DNA from: CAZHWT01 sp964536215
GTDB taxonomy: Bacteria; Patescibacteriota; CAZHWT01
Direction of reading: 5' to 3'
NCBI GenBank assembly: GCA_964536215.1
Contig: CAZHWT010000001.1
Coordinates: forward strand, 1 to 64,000
Length of the DNA stretch: 64,000 nt
Made by a program: the position numbers and the translations under genes
Shown: in pieces, positions 6,583 to 13,630 of the stretch
Layout: every line of letters starts with the position of its first letter
Position numbering within the stretch: position 1 is the stretch's first letter
Notes under the pieces: generated by a model
What the model was told of the DNA's origin: nothing
What the model saw: only the letters and a program-made list of their open reading frames with translations
Database searches by the model: none

Positions 6583-7968
6583 CTAGGCGAGACCGAGAAT
6601 TGCGAGACTATTTGCAATGCGTCCAGCAAGATAGCGTCGTCCTGGTCCACTAGGGTGTGTTCCGTCATTGTTGATATAGAGATCGGCATTCCCCGACCCG
6701 GTTGTTGCGCCAATCTTGCCCGTGCCCGTAATCCACCCCAAAGTATTAGGAGCCGCTGTTGTTGAGACAATAGGATCGATAAAGAGATGTGCGCGTCCCG
6801 TTGCAGCTGTCTTAATCGCATCCCTTGCAGCCAGTATGGCCGCTGTTGGGGTTCCCGATGGCCACCATGGACCAACAACTGCCAGTTTCGTGTCGGGGAG
6901 TGTCGACAGAATACTTTCATATACGCTCTGCGCTGCCGCCTGAATCTCGCTGGGTGCAAAATAATTTGCATCATTAAGACCTAGGGCAATGATGACAATA
7001 TCCGGACTGTGTGGGAATAGATCCGTATCGAGTCGAGCTGACAATGGCTCATATGATCCATTTTGCTTGAGGTATCCCGTGCCACCAACTCCATCCTCCC
7101 ATACGTTCGACCAGCCTAGGTAATGACCTAGACTGAGGCCAATGCCGTCAATACCACCTAGGTACGAGTCGCCGAGCATAATGACACGGGGGGAGGCGCG
7201 ATGAGATGAAGTCCAAACCGTTGCGGTGGGCGGAACTTTGATACTGCGCAATGCGAGAAGGGAGGACTCAATCCGAATATGCCGAATGACAGATGACCCA
7301 AAGTCAACATGTATATGTCTATTTTGCCCACTAGTCGTTAACGATATGGGTGTGTATGAGACATACAACCCGTCAACCATAATCCTAATGGTGGCCGTAT
7401 CGTCTCGACAAAAAATTTCAAATTGATCGCTATCAAACATGAACTCTAGCGCTGCAGGGAGCTGTGTTTGAGCTGCGCCCGTTGGAAGGTAAATACCACC
7501 AGATACTTTGTAACCCGCGTGTCGGAGTCGAGTAAATGAAGAGCTGTCCGGCAAAAGCGTTATTGCTCCAGCAATGCTTGAAGCTGCTCCTGCATTACCA
7601 ATTGAGACAGATGGGGGATCAGGCATTTCGGCCGGATATGACTGTAAAGCTACGCTAAGAAGCTGATCTGTAGCAATGTGCTCATCCATCATTGTGCCTA
7701 CATCTTCCGATAGTCGGTCGCGAGCAACCCAGCCAGGTTGTTCAATTGCGTCTACCCTAGACTTGGTCGTTTGAGACTCCGCAAGAATTGATTGAGTGGC
7801 ACTATCTAAGTCCGAAGCAGGAATTCCATCTTCTGGTTTAGTGTACTTGAGGGAAATAGTTCCAGATGGGTTAAGCTTACCGTCAGAAGTATGTTCTACC
7901 GATAAAAACTCATTCAGGATTTCACCCCAGTTACCGGCGTCTCCTCCTGGTTTAGGGAGTCTTGGCAT
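6583..7968 (-). CDS. SGNH/GDSL hydrolase with tail-fibre-like N-terminus
   Basis: The start is set at 7968, where GGAGG precedes ATG by nine bases; an upstream start at 8019 has no support. The protein begins MPRLPKPGGDAGNWGEILNEF, a motif seen at the N-termini of phage-tail and surface-fibre-like proteins. A middle region (about 110-260) is rich in beta strands. The last 200 residues form an SGNH esterase: block I VIMLGDSYLGG, block II GGTGY, block III ALGLNDAN, block V DGTHPSGPG with the catalytic Asp-His. It probably acts on acetylated or acylated glycans at the cell surface. There is no signal peptide, so export (if any) is unusual. It is monocistronic. Confidence 0.8.
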   Translation of the reverse strand: MPRLPKPGGDAGNWGEILNEFLSVEHTSDGKLNPSGTISLKYTKPEDGIPASDLDSATQSILAESQTTKSRVDAIEQPGWVARDRLSEDVGTMMDEHIATDQLLSVALQSYPAEMPDPPSVSIGNAGAASSIAGAITLLPDSSSFTRLRHAGYKVSGGIYLPTGAAQTQLPAALEFMFDSDQFEIFCRDDTATIRIMVDGLYVSYTPISLTTSGQNRHIHVDFGSSVIRHIRIESSLLALRSIKVPPTATVWTSSHRASPRVIMLGDSYLGGIDGIGLSLGHYLGWSNVWEDGVGGTGYLKQNGSYEPLSARLDTDLFPHSPDIVIIALGLNDANYFAPSEIQAAAQSVYESILSTLPDTKLAVVGPWWPSGTPTAAILAARDAIKTAATGRAHLFIDPIVSTTAAPNTLGWITGTGKIGATTGSGNADLYINNDGTHPSGPGRRYLAGRIANSLAILGLA

Positions 7969-8023
7969 TAGAGTATCCTCCAATTGAGGCAGCCAGGCAG
8001 ACAGCTGGCAAGACGGCAAGCAG

Positions 8024-8497
8024 CTAGATTGCCACGTCGCTCTGCTCCTCGCAATGACGAAACCAGATACCTATGAACAGCATGTTCCATACCACCATGG
8101 TATCGTGAACAACCAAGCGAGTGCAACCGAGAGGGGAGATTGTTAAAGGTAGATCGTTAATCGTTGATCGTAAGCAGCGTACGTAGCGTCGAGATATTGT
8201 GTACATATACGTGTACGTACATAGGTCAATTTATCTCTGTAAAATCGATGAAGGATGGGGTGAGGGTGAATCGTTAATCGCTAATCGTACATCGCATATC
8301 ATAATCCCAACCCAAGTAACTAAGTAACTCTTGTCCGCCTCTGGCGGAAATAACTAATAACCCCTAAGGGGGGATTCTCAATCAAGTTGAGAATGACAAA
8401 GAGAGCAGATCGTAAACCCCGATTGAATCGGGGTAAATCGCACATCGACATTTGTCTAAGTAGCCCCTCATGCGATTTACGATCAACGATCAACCGA
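8024..8497. repeat. repeat-rich spacer between the SGNH gene and thrS
   Basis: It contains TACGTACA palindrome copy 3 with its TCAATTTATCTCTGTAAA tail (8198-8240), TTAATCG stutter repeats and TCCGCCTCTGGCGGA. A GATTCTCAATC..GTTGAGAATGAC hairpin (about 8368-8395) and a CCCCGATTGAATCGGGG palindrome (about 8417) follow. I see no gene. Confidence 0.75.
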
Positions 8498-8525
8498 TTG
8501 ACTTTTATCTGAGGGATTGTACAAT
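8498..8525 (+). promoter_or_regulatory. promoter of the thrS-infC-rplT operon
   Basis: TTGACT (8498-8503), a 16-base spacer and TACAAT (8520-8525). The 5' leader of about 105 bases carries stutter repeats and a small AAATTCC..GGAATTT hairpin just before the thrS ATG. No T-box signature was seen. Confidence 0.6.
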
Positions 8526-8634
8526 ACGGAAGTACATGATGTTATTCGTTGGTTCGCTAATTCGTTATTCGATTTAAAATTCTAAGTAACTAAGTAACCA
8601 ATCACCAATAACCAAAATTCCGAAGGAATTTTCT

Positions 8635-10392
8635 ATGAGTTCATCAAATAAAGACTATCTTGATCATCTCGGCCATTCGGCGGCGCATTTGGTGGCGGCG
8701 GCGGCGTTGGAGCTGTGGCCGGATACTAAGTTGACTATTGGTCCGGCCATCGATAACGGGTTTTATTACGATTTTGACTTTGCCAAACCTATTTCTGAAG
8801 AAGATTTGGGTAAGCTAGAGGATAAAATGCATCAGATTGCACCAACTTGGTCTGAATTTACCAAGGAGATAATTTCAGAAGAAGAGGCGCGGCAGCGAGT
8901 CGGGGACAATCCCTATAAGCAAGAACTTATCGATGGAATTGTCGAGCGTGGCGAGGAGCTGACCTTTTATAGATCTGGCAACTTTTCCGATCTGTGTCGC
9001 GGTGGGCACGTCGAGCATCCCGACACTGAGCTCAAGTATTTTAAATTATTATCGGTGGCTGGGGCTTATTGGCGGGGAGACGAGAAAAACCCCATGTTAA
9101 CCCGGATCTATGGCACTATCTGGCCGAGCCAGCAGGAGCTGGACGACCATCTAGCCGCATTAGAGGAAGCCAAGAAGCGCGATCATCGAGTAATTGGCCA
9201 GGACTTGGATTTGTTTACGTTCTCGCCTTTGGTCGGCAAGGGGTTGCCGCTGTGGTTACCTAAAGGCGCGACTGTCCGGCGGGAGTTGGAGCGCTTTGTG
9301 GTTGATGAGGAGCTCAAGCGAAACTACTTGCACGTTTACACGCCAGACATTGCCTTGTTGGACTTGTACAAGACCTCAGGACATTATCCTTATTACAAAG
9401 AGTCAATGTACGCGCCGATTAAGATTGACGATGAAGAGTTTATGCTGCGGCCCATGACCTGTCCGCATCATTTTGAACTGTACAAAGCTAAGCCCCGTTC
9501 CTACCGCGAGCTGCCAATGCGGATTGCCGAATTAGCTAAATTGTACCGGTACGAAAAGTCCGGCGAATTGTCCGGCCTCATGCGAGTGCGGAGTTTCTGC
9601 TTAGCTGACGCCCATATTATTGCTACCAAAGAGCAGGCTAATGGCATTATCCATGAAGTGCTGGAACTGATTGAGTATGTGGCGACAGTGTTTGGTCTGG
9701 AGCTGGGCAATGATTACCACTATCGATTATCGCTGGGTGACCGCAACGACGATAAAAAGTATTTTAAGAATGACGAAGCCTGGGACTATGCCGAAAATGT
9801 TTTGCGGCAGGTACTACAGGAACGCCAGTCGCCATTTGTGGAAGCTGAGGGCGAAGCTGCTTTCTATGGTCCTAAGGTGGATGTCCAGATGAAGAATGTT
9901 CACGGCAAGGAAGATACCGCCTTTACGGTGCAGTATGACTTTGTTATGCCCGGTCGCTTTAAGCTGGAATACATTGACACTGACGGGCAATCCAAGGAGC
10001 CAATTGTCATTCACCGCTCGTCTATTGGGGCGATTGAGCGAATTATGGCTTTCTTAATCGAGCGCTATGCTGGGGCTTTCCCGGTTTGGCTGGCGCCGGT
10101 TCAGGCGGTGGTTATTCCAATTTCTGACAAGCATTTGGACTATGCCGACCAAGTAAAGTCGGCTTTACTAGCCAAGAATATCAGAGTTGATATAGATAGC
10201 CGCAATGAGAGTATGGGGGCCAAAATCCGTGATGCTCAGCTGCAAAAAGTGCCATACATGTTGGTGGTGGGGGACAAAGAGCAAGCCGATAAAACGGTAG
10301 CCGTGCGAGCCAGAGATGGAGCCAAACAAGAGACCTTGCATATCGAGGAGTTTCTTGGTAGAATAACCGAGCTAATTGCCCAAAAGGGATAA
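8635..10392 (+). CDS. thrS: threonyl-tRNA synthetase lacking the TGS domain
   Basis: It charges tRNA-Thr. At 585 residues it begins directly with the second editing domain (GHSAAHLVAA, the HxxxH pair; later DLCRGGHVEH, the CxxxH pair), so the usual N-terminal TGS domain of about 60 residues is absent. The class II core follows, with MTCPHHFELYK (zinc Cys), the SGELSGLMRVRSFCLADAHI motif 2 region and VIHRSSIGAIERI (motif 3). The anticodon-binding domain occupies the last 100 residues. It heads the classic thrS-infC-rpmI-rplT-pheS-pheT order. Confidence 0.97.
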   Translation: MSSSNKDYLDHLGHSAAHLVAAAALELWPDTKLTIGPAIDNGFYYDFDFAKPISEEDLGKLEDKMHQIAPTWSEFTKEIISEEEARQRVGDNPYKQELIDGIVERGEELTFYRSGNFSDLCRGGHVEHPDTELKYFKLLSVAGAYWRGDEKNPMLTRIYGTIWPSQQELDDHLAALEEAKKRDHRVIGQDLDLFTFSPLVGKGLPLWLPKGATVRRELERFVVDEELKRNYLHVYTPDIALLDLYKTSGHYPYYKESMYAPIKIDDEEFMLRPMTCPHHFELYKAKPRSYRELPMRIAELAKLYRYEKSGELSGLMRVRSFCLADAHIIATKEQANGIIHEVLELIEYVATVFGLELGNDYHYRLSLGDRNDDKKYFKNDEAWDYAENVLRQVLQERQSPFVEAEGEAAFYGPKVDVQMKNVHGKEDTAFTVQYDFVMPGRFKLEYIDTDGQSKEPIVIHRSSIGAIERIMAFLIERYAGAFPVWLAPVQAVVIPISDKHLDYADQVKSALLAKNIRVDIDSRNESMGAKIRDAQLQKVPYMLVVGDKEQADKTVAVRARDGAKQETLHIEEFLGRITELIAQKG

Positions 10393-10478
10393 TGATAGTT
10401 ATTCGCTAGTTCGTCTATTCGTGATTCGAATAACGAAATAACGAAATAACGAAATAACATTCACAGAGGAAGCCGCCC

Positions 10479-11024
10479 ATACTACGGAGATATAAAAAAC
10501 CAGAACCAGTTAAGCGTAAGTTTTATGCCCGGAACTTTCAAATCCGGGCCAATACTGTGCGCGTAATTGACGAAAATGGGGAACAGTTGGGGGTATTGCC
10601 CTTAGCTGAGGCGGTAAAGAAAGCCCAAGACCAAGGTTTGGATTTAGTAGCGGTATCGCTGCAAGCTAACCCGCCGGTGACCAAGATTGTTGAGTTTGCC
10701 AAGTTTTTGTACGATCAAAAGCAGCGCGACAAGCGGGCTAAGCAGAATACTAAAGAAGTGGACGTTAAGGAGCTGCGTTTTGGCCCTAACATCGGCGACC
10801 ATGATTTGGATATTCGAATTAATCGGGCCAAACAGTTTTTGGCTGATGGTGATAAGGTTAAGATTAATGTTCAGTTCCGCGGCCGGATGATTACACACCA
10901 GGAAGTTGGCCGGGAGAAAGTGACGCGGATGCTGAATGAGCTGCAAGGGTTGGCCGATATTGAACGAGCACCGTATCAAGAAGGTCGCAGCATAATTGCA
11001 TTACTGCAACCGAAAAAGAAGTAG
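10479..11024 (+). CDS. infC: translation initiation factor IF-3 with AUA start codon
   Basis: IF-3 binds 30S and rejects non-AUG starts. Homology (KFYARNFQIRANTVRVID) extends upstream of the GTG at 10557, so that GTG is internal. In frame upstream there is a stop at 10455-10457, and no ATG, GTG, TTG, CTG, ATT or ATC codon lies between it and 10557 except the internal GTG. ATA at 10479 is eight bases after AGAGGA, the ideal spacing, and gives 181 residues, the normal length. In E. coli infC uses AUU and represses itself because IF-3 discriminates against it; AUA here would serve the same loop. The C-domain (about 95-181) has VQFRGRMITHQEVG. Confidence 0.92.
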   Translation: MLRRYKKPEPVKRKFYARNFQIRANTVRVIDENGEQLGVLPLAEAVKKAQDQGLDLVAVSLQANPPVTKIVEFAKFLYDQKQRDKRAKQNTKEVDVKELRFGPNIGDHDLDIRINRAKQFLADGDKVKINVQFRGRMITHQEVGREKVTRMLNELQGLADIERAPYQEGRSIIALLQPKKK

Positions 11025-11128
11025 AAATACTTTTTCGTTATTGGTTATTAGTCACTTGGTTACTTAGCAAAACAAAAATCCAAGTAACTAAGTAACTAAT
11101 AACCAACCGACTCTCCGGAGGAGAATAT

Positions 11129-11332
11129 ATGAAAGCTAAAACTAAGAAAGCCGCTATGAAGCGGGTAAAAATTACTAGTACTGGCAAGCTGCTTATTGGA
11201 CACGTCAACACGTCCCACTTAAAGACCAAGCAGTCAGCTAAGACTAAGCGACGCAAGAACGTCAAGGAATTATTGAGCAAGTCTGACACGTATCGAGTTG
11301 AAAGAATTTTGCCATACTTAAAAAAGGCCTAG
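11129..11332 (+). CDS. rpmI: 50S ribosomal protein L35
   Basis: 67 residues, very basic, with the L35 pattern KTKKAAMKRVKITSTGKL and SHLKTKQSAKTKRRKN. GGAGGAG precedes the ATG. It is flanked by AAGTAACTAAGTAAC stutter repeats on both sides, unusual inside a ribosomal operon. Confidence 0.96.
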   Translation: MKAKTKKAAMKRVKITSTGKLLIGHVNTSHLKTKQSAKTKRRKNVKELLSKSDTYRVERILPYLKKA

Positions 11333-11427
11333 GGCCTTTGGTTATTGGTTATTAGTCACTTGGTTACTTAGTTTGTTTCCAAGTAACTAAGTAACCAATC
11401 ACTAATAACTCTCCGAAGGAGCAACAT

Positions 11428-11772
11428 ATGCGCGTAAAGCGAGGAACTACAGTTAAAGCACGACACAAGCGGATTTTGGCCCAAGTTAAGGGCATGCGAG
11501 CAGCTCGCGGCAACCATGTTAAAGCCGCCAAAGAAGCCTTGATGCATGCCGGTCAGCACGCTTATAATGACCGCCGTCTAAAAAAGCGAACCAATCGCAG
11601 TTTATGGATTACCCGTTTGTCTGCCGCAGTTCGAGCTGAAGGGGTGCAGTACAGCCGGTTTGTGGCTAATCTGCGCAAAGCCAACGTACAGCTGGACCGC
11701 AAAGTCTTGTCCGAAATTGCTATTGCTGATGCCGCCACTTTTTCGACCATCCTTAAAAAAGTCCAAGGCTAA
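11428..11772 (+). CDS. rplT: 50S ribosomal protein L20
   Basis: 114 residues with the L20 signature VKRGTTVKARHKRILAQVKG followed by the long basic helices (YNDRRLKKRTNRSLWITRL). It assembles into 50S by binding 23S domain II. In other bacteria it autoregulates infC-rpmI-rplT, but I cannot point to an operator here. AAGGAG precedes the ATG. Confidence 0.97.
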   Translation: MRVKRGTTVKARHKRILAQVKGMRAARGNHVKAAKEALMHAGQHAYNDRRLKKRTNRSLWITRLSAAVRAEGVQYSRFVANLRKANVQLDRKVLSEIAIADAATFSTILKKVQG

Positions 11773-11797
11773 AACTACATTAGAATTTATTTTGTTG

Positions 11798-11836
11798 AGC
11801 ACAGAATCTGCCTGTTTTAGGTAAGAGCTGTGCTCG
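11798..11836 (+). terminator. hairpin after rplT
   Basis: GAGCACAG ... CTGTGCTC pairs over eight bases with additional inner pairs (TGCCT/AGGTA). It is followed by GATTT, a weak T tract. It probably separates the ribosomal-protein part from the pheST part, perhaps leakily. Confidence 0.55.
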
Positions 11837-12048
11837 ATTTAGTTTATAGTTTATGGTTTGCAGTTTATGGTTACTACGAATAACGAAGCGTCGAACAAAC
11901 CCCGATTAAATCGGGGTAAACGAAGACACGAGTAGGGTGAGTGGTTAGGTTTTAGGTTTTAAAATATGGTTGGGTAGGCAGTGTGTATGAGTTTGCTCGT
12001 TTGCTCGTTTGCACGTGGGATTAGCTATACAAGCCAACGCGCAAACGA

Positions 12049-12089
12049 CCACAGGCGAGTCGCGGCTTGCCTGTGGTACACTAGTAGCT
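12049..12089 (+). promoter_or_regulatory. hairpin/operator overlapping a leaderless promoter
   Basis: CCACAGGC (12049-12056) and GCCTGTGG (12069-12076) form an inverted repeat that ends at the -10 box TACACT (12077-12082). The ATG of the next gene lies seven bases after the -10, so the mRNA would start at the start codon. The inverted repeat could be a repressor site. Confidence 0.45.
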
Positions 12090-12290
12090 ATGAGTTTGTT
12101 CTATCAGGCACTGGTGGTGTTTGCGGCCATGATTTTGATTATGGGATACTTTCAATACCGCCGCGGGCCAGATGTGATTACCATTGCTCAGGAAATGTTT
12201 CGACCGCAATATTTAGTGCCGGCGATCATTATAACTATCTGCTATGTCATTATTAAAGTTATTCTGACTGCCTTTGATGGAGTTATTTAA
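12090..12290 (+). CDS. small two-helix membrane protein upstream of pheS (66 aa)
   Basis: Two hydrophobic segments (FYQALVVFAAMILIMGY near residues 4-20 and YLVPAIIITICYVIIKVIL near 40-60) flank a short charged loop YRRGPDVITIAQEM. The family is not recognised. Start at 12090: the -10 box TACACT ends seven bases before, with no Shine-Dalgarno sequence, so translation is probably leaderless. The stop TAA shares its last base with the ATG of pheS, so the two genes are translationally coupled. Confidence 0.7.
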   Translation: MSLFYQALVVFAAMILIMGYFQYRRGPDVITIAQEMFRPQYLVPAIIITICYVIIKVILTAFDGVI

Positions 12291-13309
12291 TGTCAGTTGA
12301 TGAAATTATAACCTATGGAAGTCGGGCAGCTAAAGCTATTAAAGATGCGGCATCTTTGGATAACTTGGCTGAGTTACAACTCGCTTATATAGGTCGCAAG
12401 AGTCAGTGGGCGGAATGGTCTAAGAGTCTTAGAGATCTGCCTGTATCGGAAAAGGCTACTGTGGGCCAAGCGTTAAATGTAGCGCGACGAGATATTGAAG
12501 CGGCTTTAACTGACCGCCGAGGAGAGTTACAGGCGGCAGATAAGCCTAAATTGGATATTTCTTTGCCAGCTTGGCCAGTCGAGAGGGGGCATTTGCATCC
12601 TACCACTCAAACCATTGATGAGATTGTGACTATTTTTAGCCATCTTGGCATGGATTTTGTGGAAGCTCCAGAAGTTGACTATGACTGGTACGTGTTTGAA
12701 TCACTCAATATGCCCAAAACACATCCGGCTCGAGATGATTGGGAAACCTTTTTTGTCGATGTGCCAGAAGACGCCAAGCACGGTAAGGTAGTGTTGCGGC
12801 CGCATACGACTAACTTTGAGCTCCATGTGATGGAGAACCAACAGCCACCCATTCGGACCATTACGGTCGGCAAGACCTACCGCCGCCAAGCCGATGTGTC
12901 GCATACGCCCATGTTCCACCAGTTTGAAGGACTAGTGGTGGATAGGGGCTTGTCTATAGGCAATTTAGTAGCAACGTTGGAATATTTTGTTCATAATTTT
13001 TTTGGCCCAGAAACTAAAACCCGCATTCGCCCTTATCACTTTCGCTTTACCGAGCCCAGTTTTGAAGTCGATATTAGCTGCACCGTTTGCGGTGGAGTGG
13101 GTTGCAAATTATGCAAAGAGGGGTGGCTGGAATTGGGCGGGGCCGGTATGACTCATCCAACTGTCTTACGTAATGCCGGATTGGATCCGGACGAGTATAC
13201 TGGCTTTGCCTGGGGCTGGGGAGTGGAGCGCTGCCTGGCCATCCGCCACGGCATTAGCGATTTGCGGATGGTGTATGAGAATGATATGAGATTTTTGTCA
13301 CAATTCTAA
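12290..13309 (+). CDS. pheS: phenylalanyl-tRNA synthetase alpha subunit
   Basis: The catalytic subunit of the alpha2-beta2 enzyme, 339 residues. N-terminal coiled coil (1-90), then the class II core: HPTTQTIDEIVTIFSHLGMDF, VVLRPHTTNFELHVM (motif 1/2 region), TPMFHQFEGLVVD, and the motif 3 region GFAWGWGVERCLAIRHGI. A Cys cluster CTVCGGVGCKLCKEGW is present in the core, as in several bacterial PheS proteins. It is followed by a 320-base spacer before pheT, longer than usual because of repeats and a gap. Confidence 0.97.
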   Translation: MSVDEIITYGSRAAKAIKDAASLDNLAELQLAYIGRKSQWAEWSKSLRDLPVSEKATVGQALNVARRDIEAALTDRRGELQAADKPKLDISLPAWPVERGHLHPTTQTIDEIVTIFSHLGMDFVEAPEVDYDWYVFESLNMPKTHPARDDWETFFVDVPEDAKHGKVVLRPHTTNFELHVMENQQPPIRTITVGKTYRRQADVSHTPMFHQFEGLVVDRGLSIGNLVATLEYFVHNFFGPETKTRIRPYHFRFTEPSFEVDISCTVCGGVGCKLCKEGWLELGGAGMTHPTVLRNAGLDPDEYTGFAWGWGVERCLAIRHGISDLRMVYENDMRFLSQF

Positions 13310-13394
13310 TGATGGATACGAATATGCAAATGATGCGAATAGGTAACATCCGAATTACGAATGTATATCCGAATGCTACAAATACGCAAATGCT

Positions 13395-13604
13395 ACAAAT
13401 GCTCTTCTGGACGCTTGAAACTGGACGCTGGACGCTTACCAAAGCAACCNNNNNNNNNNNNNNNNNNNNNNNNNNNNNNNNNNNNNNNNNNNNNNNNNNN
13501 NNNNNNNNNNNNNNNNNNNNNNNNNNNNNNNNNNNNNNNNNNNNNNNNNACAAATGCTCTTCTGGACGCTTGAAACTGGACGCTGGACGCTTACCAAAGC
13601 AACC
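13395..13604. repeat. GCGTCCA repeat and artefactual 100-N gap between pheS and pheT
   Basis: The 55 bases 13395-13449 are identical to 13550-13604, on either side of Ns 13450-13549, so the gap is probably a k-mer overlap left unmerged. The sequence contains, in inverted orientation, the repeat AAGCGTCCAGCGTCCAGTTT...AGCGTCCAGA that also occurs inside tig and pheT. TAACCTATAACC stutters follow. Confidence 0.85.
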
Positions 13605-13630
13605 TATAACCTATAACCTATAACCTAATT

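Noticed and set aside
8024..8206. 60-codon minus frame before the SGNH gene
   Set aside because: Repeat-derived sequence with no ribosome site.
8526..8634. T-box riboswitch ahead of thrS (also considered for tyrS and pheS)
   Set aside because: No T-box consensus and no specifier stem were recognised in these leaders.
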